Source of the DNA: Antitrichia curtipendula | Taxonomy: Eukaryota; Streptophyta; Bryopsida; Hypnales; Leucodontaceae | Reading direction: 5' to 3' | Length of the DNA stretch: 64,000 nucleotides | NCBI GenBank assembly: GCA_951230915.1 | Contig: OX579639.1 | Location: 17,670,001 to 17,734,000 of the forward strand | Program-made: the position numbers and the translations under genes | The notes under the pieces: model-generated | Databases searched by the model: none | Seen by the model: the letters and a program-made list of their open reading frames with translations, nothing else | What the model was told of the DNA's origin: nothing | Shown here: positions 37,521 to 49,559 of the stretch, piece after piece | Position numbering within the stretch: position 1 is the first letter of the stretch | Layout of the letters: each line of letters opens with the position of its first letter

Positions 37521-38094
37521 TTAACACCTAAAGCCCCAAGGTTGTTTTTTGCCAAAAATCACTACTGTATTCATAGAAGAAAACCACTTTTTCTGTTTTT
37601 TTGCAAATTTAACCATAGGATTTTGTACTGAAATTGTCGAAGATCATGTAGTAAAAATTTCATTAAATTTCACTGTACAGATTGGAAGATATTAGCATTC
37701 AAAGTTGAACAAATTTTTTTTTTTCAAGAAGATGCTTAAATTGTCCGAAAAACTAAGATTGTCCATAACTTTCTCATCCCTAGTCCAAATAGAATGAGAC
37801 AAAGCTTCACGTATAGGTAAAAACATATTCTTCTAGTAAAAAAATTTTTTTTTAAAATATTTTGAGTTTATGTAAATTTTTTGGGGCTGCCCGAGAATGT
37901 TTATTTCTTGCTCATTGTGCCATAATTTTTTTATCCAGCATCCGATTGAAACAAAAATTATATATCCACAAAGTTCTTCGAAAGCTACACAACCTTAGAA
38001 AATCTAAAAAAAATTCACTTGAAATTGAGACAAATAGGAACCTACTTGGACCCAAATTGTCCCCCGAGGGGACAAGCAGGGCTTCAGGGGTTAA
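37521..38094. mobile_element. TTAA-flanked element, copy J, reverse orientation
   Basis: TTAACACCTAAAGCCCCAAG at the left, GGGCTTCAGGGGTTAA at the right, 574 bp, collinear with copy E. Confidence 0.65.
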
Positions 38095-38512
38095 CTAGTT
38101 CGTCTGCAACTATGCTATTTTGGAACTTAGTGAATTCTTACCTTCAGTTTCTACTGAAGAAAGCTTCCGTTGCTCGGAAATGTAGTCATTCTAGTGTTGC
38201 CGAAGTGTTGTCGAGCTTCCATCCGTAACACAGGTCTCAGAATGTGTTTCGCCGGGTCCGCCTTCCTCCCATGCATGTTTTCGATGACCGTTACGTGGCT
38301 TATTTTGTACTTGCCACAGACTGAAGTCGCTTAGGATGTTTCCTAAAAACGAATTTGAAGTTCACTTAGACCTTCATATACAAAGAACCGCAAGTCATCA
38401 TTTCGAACGGCAATGGGCATCATAGCATAAAGTGCATGGATTGCATTGAAGCCCACTAGGATGAAATTTGCAATTTCCGAATTCATATTTGCAATCACAA
38501 GTTCCAAATTAG

Positions 38513-39097
38513 TTAACCTCTAAAACAATGCTTATCCCCTCGGGGTACAATTTGGGTTCAAGTAGGTTCCTATTTGTCTCAATTTCAAGTGGATTTTTTT
38601 GAGATTTTCTGAGGTTGTGTAACTTTCGAAGAGCTTTGTGGATATATAACTTTTATTTCAATCGGATGCCTAATGAAAAATTATGGCACAATCAATAAGA
38701 ATTGGAGATTGGCGGGCAGTCCACAAAAAATATGGAAAGGCAACATCAATTTTTTCTAATTTTTTTCTAAACGATTATGTTTTTACTTGTACGTGAAACT
38801 TTGCTTCATTCTATGTGCATTAGGAATGAATAAATTGTGGATAATTTTCAGTTTTCGGACAATGAACCGCATTTTTCTGGAAATTTTTGTTTTGTTCAAC
38901 TGTGAATGCTAATATTTTCCAATCCGTACGGTGAAATTTGAGTAAAGGTGCACTACATGATCTCAGACAAGTGAAGTACAAGATCGTATGGTTGGAAATC
39001 CAAGAAAAAAAAACAATTAAATTCCTTAAGTTAATACAACAGAAATGGTAGTTTTGAGTTGTTTTTGCATAAAACAATCTCGGGGTTTTAGGGTTTC
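38513..39097. mobile_element. TTAA-flanked element, copy K, decayed right end
   Basis: Starts TTAACCTCTAAAACAATGCT and ends TCGGGGTTTTAGGGTTTC, where the final TTAA is lost. 585 bp. Confidence 0.6.
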
Positions 39098-40010
39098 ATG
39101 GACACTAAAAAATAAGAAATTTTAGTGGCAGAAAATTTGAGGCACTGTTTACATTATTTCTTGTGATGGTGCAATAAAGGGGTCAGTCGCTCAGGCCGAC
39201 TTCGTAGGCTTTGACTTCTTTGCATTGTGTGTTTCAAAGAAAATTTGAACCACATCACAGTCCTGTATTCATTGTAAGAACATTTGAAATAAAAGAAAAC
39301 GAATTTGGACAGTCGAAACATTGAATTTTGTGGAACTAGGACTTTATAATATCTTGTAGAAGGTCAAAATCTGCGAAGTTATCAAGTGACATGCAAGTTT
39401 GTTGTACTTGTCTTCTGCGTTCAAAACAAGTGTAATATGGTCAATAGCTTTAGATGAGGACAGTAGGAGGAAGTTGTCGTTTGTAATTGAAATGAATTAT
39501 ATTAGATTCACGGATTTATTAGTTTCATTGAAAAGCAATAATGACATAAAAATGAATAACAATGTACACAAGTACATAGTTTTCAATGACATGTTCTCTA
39601 TTACTTAAAAATTGAAATTCACAATTAATGAACTACATGTTGTGGTGCTTCAAAGGGTTGCCTAAAGGCTATCTTGTTTACCTTCATTTTTTAAATTGCT
39701 TCACTCTTTTATGATTCTAGCCCTCTCATTTTAACTTTGTTCTCAATAGTGCAATTTTGAAGTTGTATTAGTGGTCTAAGAGTTTTCCTTGAATTGTTTG
39801 TAAATTTAATGTTATTATGTTATATGAAGGTAATTCAATACTTAAGAAAATTTGGTACCTTTGATTTTGAAACCTATATCATGGAAGAGAATGAATGGTG
39901 GATTTTTTGATTGTGCATCTTATTATAGCAGATATCTCAAGAATTTTGAAGGTTGCAAAACACAACAATCAACAGTGAAAGCGGGATAGTCACGCATATT
40001 ACGTAGGTGC
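39098..40010. other. Upstream region of the 42-kb decayed gene
   Basis: No coding frame is recognised. It probably includes the promoter of the gene to the right. Confidence 0.35.
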
Positions 40011-40018
40011 CTATAAAA
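40011..40018 (+). promoter_or_regulatory. TATA box of the 42-kb decayed gene
   Basis: CTATAAAA is followed 36 bp later by a strong donor site (GCATTAG then GTACGT at 40047). This leaves room for a transcription start and a very short leader exon. Confidence 0.45.
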
Positions 40019-40046
40019 TCAAGAGCAGCAAGAACATCTGCATTAG

Positions 40047-42066
40047 GTACGTCTTTCCTTTTCTTTTTTTAAAAAGCAATTCATTAATATAAATTGATAT
40101 TTAATCATGCTGATTTCATTCTCTCTCTGTAGATTATTTTTTTTTTCTTTTCATATATGAAAATGTTTTTGGGAAATATGAATTTACGCCAGTACAAACT
40201 ATTCTGTGATTACTTATGAAGAATTTCATAAATCCAATGGATTTCAAGTTGAAGATGTAGTCAGAATCACTAAGAAACTTATAACCAACAAGTAAAAAAT
40301 GTTAGATCCATTTAACCCATTCAATTTATGGGGGACTTTTCAAGGTTCGAGTTCTTTGCCTTTCTTTTTTTAATGTTTTGTTATATCCAATTGTGGTTGT
40401 TTGTTGCATTGGACAACCCATGAATTGGGAAAAAACGAACAAAGACTTCATGATTTTTGAACTTGTAATATTAAGTCTTTCTAATTTCTTGGAAAAATAC
40501 TATTTATAAAATTTTGTGAAGTGGTAGGCACGGGAGATGTATTGATCAATTCCTTGTTGTCTCATCTTATGTACTTATAGATCATTGCTTTCAGGAAGTC
40601 GTATTGATGATTGTTTTAGAGAAATGTCATTGACAATCAAGAATTGAATTATCTACAAGTAAAAGTTTTTTAACACATAGAAAAAAATTCAAGAAACCCA
40701 CATGAAGAAGCAAGAGAAAGGGAGCCTCTACAATCATTTAGAATTTGTAGTAGCGATGTATATGTATAATACAGGTCATATTTTAGAAAATCTAAGAGCA
40801 CCAATGTTCTATACAAGTGAAATGTATGAATGTTTCTTGAGAACAGTTAACCCCAGGTATTGTTTATTTGAATTGCACAAAAAAATAAGGTAACAAGGAT
40901 TGAATAAATGTTCAATATTTTTATTGGAGTATTTGAGTAAGATGTTGAAGTTAGAATGGATAAATGTACCGTACAAAGTACGAAGGGGAAATTCAGTATT
41001 ACAAAATTGGTACGAGTACATATTCAGTATTAGCTAGAAGGTATGTAAATATACTATGTATGATGTATTTGTCTATCAGTAGTTCATAAAGTATTTTATT
41101 ACAACTGCCTTATATTTTGGAGGTTCAAAAGTGCAAGTTTTTGAAACTGAAATTTTTATGAATTACTTAGTTTTGGTTGTGCATTAAATTTGTTTTGCTT
41201 TTTTTTTTAGCCGTTGTTATCGAGTAAGTGTTTTTTCAATTTGTTTTGCGGTGGGAGGATTGTATACGAGTTTTTTACGTATATTTCGAATCCACTGAAG
41301 TTGGATTTTTGTTGTTTGTTTTCATTTATAAATTTATAGTAGAAGTTATGTCCACCATATACATATAGAATTTGTTGAGCTACTATCAACAAAGGAGAGA
41401 TTAAAAGGAAATATATAGTAGATCTTTTATGTAGTTTTATTAAATTGAAAAACACATTGTCACAGAGAAAACATAACAGTATGTAGAAGTACTCATTTAA
41501 ATAAGGTAAATGATTTTTGAATCGGGAGTTTAGGAATTAAAAAACATACGGAATTTTTTTTGTAAGATAACTTTCATTTTGAAGTGTGAAAATGATGTTA
41601 CTTTAATTGAGAGACTAATGAACAACATATGGAGGTAATGATAAAATCATACATGTAATGTTGTATTGAGAAGAGATATATAAGATTTTCACATGTCAAT
41701 CACGTTGAATTTTTTTGGATTAAAAGTGTAGTGCATTCATTAGAGAAATTGATGTGATATTCATTGTCATGCATAGAACAAGTGTTATTGGAAAATAATT
41801 GGATATGATTTCAGAAATTGGATTGTTGTTGGAATTGATTTTTTTTTTTCATTGGAAAGGTTGGACCTCTATGTATTTACATTTAGTACCATCGGAATAA
41901 TACTCATTTGTCTTTTTGCATGAGTTTTTCAAAATTAACGACAACAATAGTTTACTCTTCAAGTTTGATACAATTTGAATAATAATTTTTAATTTATTCT
42001 AATTTATTTAAAAACTCCTCAGAACGTCAAAGAATGCTAAAATATTGATGCACTTTCCTTTTCAGG
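40047..42066 (+). other. Probable leader intron of the 42-kb decayed gene
   Basis: Runs from GTACGT at 40047 to CTTTCCTTTTCAG just before GGCATAATG at 42067. About 2 kb of AT-rich, T-rich sequence with no supported exon. Other exons inside cannot be excluded. Confidence 0.45.
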
Positions 42067-42071
42067 GCATA

Positions 42072-45000
42072 ATGGCACCGAAGATGCACTCAAAGTCGTT
42101 GGAGCACGGATGGTGGATTGTAGCAAACGACTGTGATAGGTCTTCTTTGTAGATCACAGATTTTCCAATTGGGCAGGGCCGTTATGAGTCTGCATTGGCG
42201 TCCTCACATGGAGTCATCGAGGGCCTCACGGGCACCGTTGACGGAGGATTGACTGTGCCGGTGACTACAACAGAAACGACACTTGAGAAGTATAAACTGA
42301 AGAAGATATTGATGATGGCTCCGGTTCCGCCAGAACTTCTCTTAGTTCTTACTCCGATGCGTAGCTTGAAGAGTGTGGCAAAAGATTGGAAGAAAGTGCC
42401 TCATGAATTGCAGGTTAAACGAGAGGGAGCGGTTCAGAAATTCATGGGGATGACCTCTGAACAAGTGCAAGCATTGCGTCATTAATACCGAGAGATTCTG
42501 AGCCGTGAAGAATTAGAGAAGATGAATGCAGGTGTTGTGCAGGAGCGGCCTACACCAAGAGATCCAGAGGACTTGAATGAAGTATATCGGGGTCTTGCTA
42601 CGCTAGTGAATCTAAATTGGATTCTACTGGATGAAAGGAACCGGAAGCGAGCTGCTGTTGAAAGAGGATTAGGAATGCATGCAAATGAGGAGGTTAATCC
42701 TGGTGGACCGAGGGCACAGCGTCAACGCCTCCAATCTACAGCAACCGATGTTGTTGCTCAACCTGGAAGTGATACTGAAGAGGTACAAGTGGAAGCGAGC
42801 GGAGCATTGAGGCCACCAGTATTGAAGATGGAAGTTGCAAAAGAGTTGTGGCAATCGAGGGGGGAGGCAATTTAGAATCCTGTACCAAGCGAACTCCTGG
42901 TTTTTCCTGAGCTTCCCAGTGAAGGAGAAGAAGGAGCTCCAACCACAATCACGGAAGTTGGATCAGGATCAAGATCAAGACAACCAAGAGTTGGCTCAGG
43001 TGTTAGAGTTTATAGGTCACATGTTGTAGTGGCCAACGTGGATTCTGCAAGGATTGCCAATCGTGCAGGACGGAGTGCTGTTAGGGGACGCGATACTGGT
43101 GGAGGACGTGTTGTTGGTAGAGGACATGGTGGGGGTGAGGTGCAACGTGATTCTGCAATGCAAAACATCTCAGAAGACCAAGTAGGGCGTTGCATTCGTG
43201 CAACGGATGCTGGAGAAGAGCAAGGCGCTAGGAAGCGAACAACAGCACAAGTACGTCGGCGAAGAGCAGCCTTACAAAGTCGCCCTCCATAAGGAAATGA
43301 TGGCAAAAATGCTGTCATTGATGATGATTCCTCCGAAGATGAACCAGAACAAGAGCCTAGAAGAGTATTGTCGAAGAGCATTACGAAAGCTCCTGTTGTT
43401 TTTCCTACTGAGACTGAGTACAAAGCAGAATATATATGGGGACAGAGTTTGATTTTTGATGCGAGGATCGATAGCATCCACGATGTGGCTAACACAGAGA
43501 CAAACCACAGGGTGCTAATAAATTGGCGTGTGAATGAAATGTACGAGCGCCTCAAGGGATCCGAAGCTAATGGAGTAAATGCGATTACACTTTGCCCCAT
43601 TGCATATCGCTATGACAGTAGCAATGACGAGGGAGAGACGGAGGTGACAGAGGTACCGTTTAGCCAAGAAGGGTCTGCACGTGAATTCGAAGCCGTGTAT
43701 TTGAAACATTGCCGAGCGGATTCATCGCTTTTGAGCACCGCATTGCAGAGGAGGTGGCTGTAGAGCAATATTGTTTGGGAGCCAGTAGATGGCCAACATA
43801 TTGTTGGTACTTGTAAACAAGCTAAACGAGAGAAGGAAGAAGGACTTTTATCCAATGAAGAGTATCATGCGCAATTTGTGAGCCGGAAAGCAAAGTTTGT
43901 GGTGTACAACAATCCGCAGGTTTATATAGAAGTGTCGGTCAAAATAAATGCGAAGGAGTTTGACAGGAAATTCTTCACCACGCATTACGAAAATCTCATC
44001 AAACTGTGCGATATATGGAAAGCGTGTGGAAGTTCAAGTGTTGCTACTCAGGCTGACGATGCATACAGAGCAAAAGCATTGACAATGACAGCGAGTGCAT
44101 TACATTTAAATCAAAGCTTATCAAAGTGTGTATCGTTGAGGGAGTTGTCGAAGAAGATGGTGGACTATACACGCCATGCTTGGCATGAAGACGAGGAGTC
44201 CTATAAGGCTATCTTGTGGGTGTGCGAGGATTATGAGGACGGAAAATTATTTTTCAGCAAGAAGGCAAAAAATAAATGGAAGAAGATGGCTAAAGATCAG
44301 AATCTTGATGTCACAGTGGATGGAAACCCGAAGTGGAAGAGGATGGAGAAGACTTGGTGGAGGCCGTTGAACAGCATCTCTACGGAGAACTATGTACGTG
44401 TGGTCAAAGAGATGTGTGCAAAGGATGTGGTGAATGGAAAGCGTCCTTCGCAGTGATACTATTTCAATGATGTTGCTTCCGCAAACCCATCCAAAGGTAC
44501 AATAGCGTATGCGGTAGACAAAGTACAACAGAAAGATGCCATCAGAAACCAAATTTGGTTTCTTATGGTAGAAGCAGGGGATGAAAATCCATCGTCCATA
44601 GATGATTTCTTCTCCATCAACGCAAGCAAGTATGGAGATTCGGAAGGAAGGCAGTTCATCTTAATAGGAAGGACATTGGATAATGACACAAAGACCTCGT
44701 GGTGTTTTCCTGCAGTGACGACGGTTCAAATGCTGAGCACTTTAGAGAATGCCGTCCCAGCTTTTGTTAGGCAACACTTTGTGGATATCCGAGTGGGTCG
44801 CAAAGGTTATACGGGATATGGTCGAGATGTCGAGGATGTATCAAATGCTCGTTGGAATTGGTAAGTTGCAATCTCTGTAGTGCAACACGAAGAGTGGGAA
44901 GCCTCATTTCACATGAGATGTAGAGGAGGGTTCTTTGAGGACGAGTACATTGAACTTGGCAAACCATGTTTATGGATTTTTGATTGTAGACGTGGAGGTT

Positions 45001-46469
45001 CGCAAGGGGAGGACATACCATGGTCGAACGAGGATTATAGCAAGGTTGTGCAACAACTCAAAAACTGGATGTCTTGCATTTTTTGTTGGAATGCCGTGTT
45101 TCTGTTTCCGTCAGGCGTATCTTTGGACGAAGCAATGGAGTCGAGGATGGCGTTGCCAGAGGGCTGCCATGTGCTCCAAGATTCTTGGGTATTTCAAGCA
45201 GAAACAGTGTCCTCATACGTGAATGATCTACGTCATGGCGAGCAACGACGCCGTGGTGTACAACCTGTTGGTGGCATTGTCATCCTCTTGAATTATCCCG
45301 AAGAGAGTGGGTTCATGGAAAACCATCCTAGCAGTACGGATGACTTACATGTTATATTTAAAAACTCTTGGAGTACAGAAGTGATGCCTCGAACGCAAGA
45401 CAAGTTTGAGAGGACACCAATGGAGTTGAAGAGATTAGTACAAATGTATTTGCCGCGGAATTGGGGGTTGGTAACATTAGGCATCACAATGGCAGTGCCA
45501 AGGATTTTGGAGACAGGATATGTGGGCAATGATGTTATCATTATGGAAAGTGTCTCCTTGAGAATGCAATTCGTGTATGACAAATTGCAATCGATGTATG
45601 GGGAGAAGTTGGTGATGGTGAACAGTGTGAGTATGGCCGCCAAATGCAGACCCTCACAGGGGTTGACTAGAAGAGAGAGTTTGCTTGGTCGTGCTATTTC
45701 TGAAACAGATGGAGGTGTGCCACCAAGTAGAGTTGAAAAACTACCGCGGTCATCTAGGGACTCCTCCAATGAAGAAGGGAGAGTTCAAGGGAAAAGACGG
45801 AGAAGGCGGAAGGGGAAAGCTAAAGCAGTTGATTCGGGAGCTTCATCGACGAACGAAGATTAGAGTGATGCCGAGCAGACACAGTCTGACAGATTACCAA
45901 GTGCTGGCCAAAGTTTAGGTTCTCATGACACTGATGCAATCAGTGACGCCCGTGGGGACCAAACAAACTTGATGGAAGTAGAGCAAGACCCGGATTTTGT
46001 TGTTCTAGAAGTAGTTGAGGAGGTGGACATTGTGGAACCGGAACAAGTTGAAGAGGATGTGGGAGAAAATGTAGATACAACAGCACAAACGGAGTCCATG
46101 TCAGCGTTGTCAGCATTCAACCAATTGGATCAAATGAGCTTTGTTCCGGATGGTGAAGGATATTATCGTAATAGGGACAACGTTCGATTCACTCGGACAG
46201 GTGAAGGACCACATTACATTTATCACCAAGTGACTTCCATCTTGGAAGGACCTTCTCTGACGCCAACTTTATCAGAAGAAGTGACAACGCTTGTTGCAAG
46301 CGCCATGGTGGATACAACGTTGCAGTTTATCTCTTCACCTCCAATGAGTCCAATACATGGACCAAGTGCACACGATCAAGCGGAGGCAACTGGTGGAGAA
46401 GAAGGAAGAGACTTGGTGCAATCATCTGCACGAATATTGGAGACACTGGATGAAGTAGGGCCGTTATAA
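42072..46469 (+). pseudogene. 1,465-codon gene with ParB-box-like and methyltransferase-like regions, eight in-frame stops
   Basis: One frame runs from ATG 42072 (five bases after a 3' splice site) to TAA 46467-46469. It is interrupted by stops at 42150, 42483, 42873, 43290, 43761, 44454, 44862 and 45861, with no frameshift in 4.4 kb. Order of regions: N-terminal globular part; Arg/Gly-rich stretch (about residue 338, RGRDTGGGRVVGRGHGGG); ParB-box-like motif (about residue 570, NIVWEPVDGQHIVGTC); a Trp/Lys-rich middle; a class I methyltransferase-like region (residues about 940-1110) with CLWIFDCRRGG, GEDIPWSNEDYSKVV and GGIVILLNYPEESG; a basic stretch KRRRRRKGKAKA (about 1241); an acidic tail. 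Where DNA amino-methyltransferases carry [D/N]PP[Y/F/W], this copy has DCRR, so activity is doubtful. Fold assignments are inference from short motifs. It may be a transposon cargo gene. No expressed full-length product is expected unless the stops are bypassed. Confidence 0.6.
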
Positions 46470-46962
46470 GAGACATAGTAGTACGTGTGATGGTAGAATA
46501 CGGTGTGTAAGAATATAGACCTTGTGTGCTAGTTTTGAAAGACTATGAAGATGTTTGAATAATTGTATGGTTTTTGATTGGTGTAAGCACATAATTAAAA
46601 AATGTGAAGGTAGTTGTAAAACCTTCAATGTCATTATGGATTTATAAATAAATATTCCAAAAATTATAGTGAATATTGCCGTACACATGGTATACGCATG
46701 TAAATATTATAACATGAATGTAATTGCAAAGTGCTAAGCATGAATGTGAATACATGAGACCAAACCAAATGATTGATAGGAAGAAATATTATGTGTTGGA
46801 CTTGTATTTCTCTTGGAATATCTGAAATTGCATCCTCATAGAGAGTTTGCATTCGAAGTGATAGTATTGCATGTTGAAATTAAAAAATTGATCTCTTGAA
46901 AATTTGAAGGATACTCAAGCTTTTGATAATACATTTTTTGTGAATAGTTTTGCATACGATCA

Positions 46963-47060
46963 TTGCACTTGGCCAAGTGCAAGAATGTCTAATTCAGTGT
47001 TATTAAGTCCTAGATACATGTTTTATTAGTTAAAGAATTCAGTGAAAGCACTTTAAGATA
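46963..47060 (+). repeat. 20-bp palindrome and 3' block shared with the 24-kb decayed gene
   Basis: TTGCACTTGGCCAAGTGCAA (46963-46982) is a perfect palindrome. It continues into GAATGTCTAATTCAGTGTT and, further on, GAATTCAGTGAAAGCA. This matches the minus strand near 24,100-24,170. Confidence 0.6.
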
Positions 47061-47285
47061 CATATTTTATCAATAAGTTAAAAAAAATACATGACCTTTG
47101 ATTATGCAACTTCTAACTCAATATTGCACTTTGATTCCTTTGACAAATTTGTCCAGGTGTTGTGTGTTTCTGTTGGGAGGGCTTGCAGCATGATTAGATT
47201 AGCAAAGACCGCTCCTTAATTTCCTGACATCTTAAGAATTTGCCATTCTGAAGTCCCTGGCTACTGGGCTAATTATTTGAAGTAC

Positions 47286-47515
47286 TTACCCCTTAAACGA
47301 CGGCCTCATAACAGTGGAAACCATCTATTTTGACACTGTGTGAGTTGTTGGATTAAAATAATGCAAAAGCACTCATTGGAAGACAAACTATTGTAGATGA
47401 TCTTCCTTTTTTCACACAAAATTTGGAGGATGAATAGTTGCACTTCTGTCCTACATGGAAAATTCTCTTGTCATTCATCGATCGCAAAACGTCGACCTCG
47501 ACGTTTAGGAGTTAA
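47286..47515. mobile_element. Short TTAA-type element with CGTCGA inner ends
   Basis: Left end TTACCCCTTAAACGACGG, right end CGACGTTTAGGAGTTAA, 230 bp. A second, inverted copy begins at 48,419. They share GCAAAAGCACTCATTGGAAG and GATGAATAGTTGCACTTCTG. Confidence 0.65.
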
Positions 47516-47751
47516 ATCAACGAATGTTTATTTCATCTTAGACTTGCTCATTAAATCTGAAGGTGTCGCAAGCGACTTGTCGACAACGGGATCATTGAAT
47601 TAGTTCGAGAATTGTTCAATGTTTGTTCTAGATTTCCCAGAGGATTGATGGACTCATTGAAGCCAGCTGAAAATCTTGAACGGATAACAGTGAACACAAT
47701 TTGGAAACGAAGGGACTACGCCTTGGATGGGGAATTTTGTTAAAATGGCAA

Positions 47752-48054
47752 TGAGGTAACAAGCTCTACAATTGCCCACCTCCTCAAATGTACTTTATTT
47801 GTACATGTTGCTTTTTTAGAGTCTTCAACAATGTACATTTGAGGAGGTGGGCAATTTTAGAGCCCTGTGCCATTTCAACTTCAAAATTTTATAACTAATT
47901 CCACAAATATTCAAAAAATATGAAACAAACTGGGTTAGATGCCAATTTCACTTGTCTCTTAGAGAAAATTTACCGAAAATTATTTCAAGAAGCTTCGCCT
48001 CCCCAAAATTCAATTTCATCTCTTAGGTGGTAAAATTCCAGAGCCTTTTGCCTT
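47752..48054. mobile_element. AGGTAGG-family MITE with strong internal hairpin
   Basis: About 300 bp. 47,763-47,793 and 47,833-47,863 are inverted copies (core CCCACCTCCTCAAATGTAC) around a 39-base loop. The outer ends pair GGTAACAAGCTCTACAATT with GGCAAAAGGCTCTGGAATT. The interior continues with the family sequence seen at 17.4 kb (CATTTCAACTTCAAAATTTT). Confidence 0.6.
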
Positions 48055-48418
48055 ATTCCATGTGCCATTTCTAGACCGCGTGGTCAGAATCGTGAAAGTG
48101 CCATCTAGGACTGAAATTTCAGAAATCTCAAACTGGTAGTGATTTCAAACTGTGTGGTTTGAATTGTAAAAGTGAAATCTAAGATCGTTTTAGATTTCAG
48201 ACATCTAAGAAAGGTATAGATTTTAGACATCTAGGAATATTATATATTTCAATCCGCTTGGTCTAAATTGAAAAAATTGCCAAAATCGCGGAACAATGCC
48301 ATTTTAATGAAATTGACCATCTGGTCTTTTCTTAGCAGGCCTTAAGTACTACAATCCATCTCCTTTGAGCTATGGTACCACAATGCCATTCGAAATGATC
48401 AACTCATCGAGGGGGCCT

Positions 48419-48600
48419 TTAACCCTTAAACGTCGAGAAGGACATTTGGCGTCTGATGGATGAGACAGAAGTGCAACTATTCATCTTTGGATTTTTGTTG
48501 TGAAAAGGAGAGGTCTTCTCCAATTCTTTGACTTCCAATGAGTGCTTTTGCTATTTCTTAAACCAATAAATCACACGGTAAAGAAAAAGGATGATTTCCA
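48419..48600. mobile_element. Truncated inverted copy of the 47.3-kb element
   Basis: TTAACCCTTAAACGTCGAGA at the left, then the reverse complement of the 47.3-kb element as far as about 48,560. The far end is missing. Confidence 0.6.
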
Positions 48601-48619
48601 AGGTCACACCCTTTGCCCT

Positions 48620-48911
48620 TTAACTCCTAAATGCCCAAGGCCTATTTTGAGCATCTTCAATTTTGCTCTAAATTGAAAAAAATGACAACATTTTGATAAG
48701 TTGTATCAATTTTTTTGAATTGTAACTGTACAAATTCAAACTGGACATGTTAGAGATCTTCTAAGAAAAGAAAATACAACAATATCACATATGGAGTGAA
48801 AGATTATAATGTTTGACCATGAGGGAGTTAAAATTGCAAAAGTGATGTGAAGTCTTTCAATCCTCTTTTCACAAGTCAAATCTAAAATTTGGCGACCAAA
48901 AAAATATGAGG
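48620..48911. mobile_element. TTAA-flanked element, copy M, truncated
   Basis: Starts TTAACTCCTAAATGCCCAAG and resembles the left part of copies E and J for a short distance. The right part is cut by copy L. Confidence 0.45.
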
Positions 48912-49525
48912 TTAACCCCTAAAGGACTAGCATGCGATTTTTGGCAGTATAAAAAATTTGGGCAGGTATTTGTGACTAGAGATTTTCATATTCTTGGCTG
49001 AAATTTTAATAGAAGGTGGGCGAAAGGAGTACCTTTCTATGCACTAAATTTCATGACATTTGGAAATAGGAGTCAAAAGTTATGGCCAAATACAATACTT
49101 TTTTTTGTAACTGGGCAGTCCGGGCAGATAAAAAAAATCACTTTTTTCAAGAATAAAAATTTGAAATTGATTTTCTAGAGTTATATATACATGGAAAGCT
49201 TTGAATCATTCCATTTCGACCAATGAATCAAAAGTTATGAGGATTTTTAGTTTGCGGGCAATTATAGATTCTCTACTCTGAAATAAACTTTGAAGTTGTT
49301 TATTTACCTCAATTTTTTATTATTTTTTGAAAAAAATAACTTCATAGGATGTAGGTTGTTTATTACAACATTACAACCATTGGGATTTACATTTTTCAAT
49401 TCCATAATTAAATTCTTAACAACTTAGTATTTTGGATCATTCTCTACTTCTTTCTACTTACTGTTTTTTTTGTATATGTTGTACAATATCAAATGATTTG
49501 AAAAAATTTAAGCATGTAGAGAACT
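48912..49525. mobile_element. TTAA-flanked element, copy L, truncated, reverse of copy G
   Basis: Begins TTAACCCCTAAAGGACTAGC. It then follows the reverse complement of copies G and I, including CTGGGCAGTCCGGGCAGAT and CATTCCATTTCGACCAATGA, until about 49,525. Confidence 0.65.
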
Positions 49526-49559
49526 TGTTTAGGAAAAAGAATGCAAAGATGCACCAACG

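Noticed and set aside
42072..46469. Reassigned stop codons (genetic code change) as the explanation for the in-frame stops
   Set aside because: The hAT transposase and the receptor-kinase domain in the same window have no internal stops and end normally. All three stop types also occur, so a code change is very unlikely.
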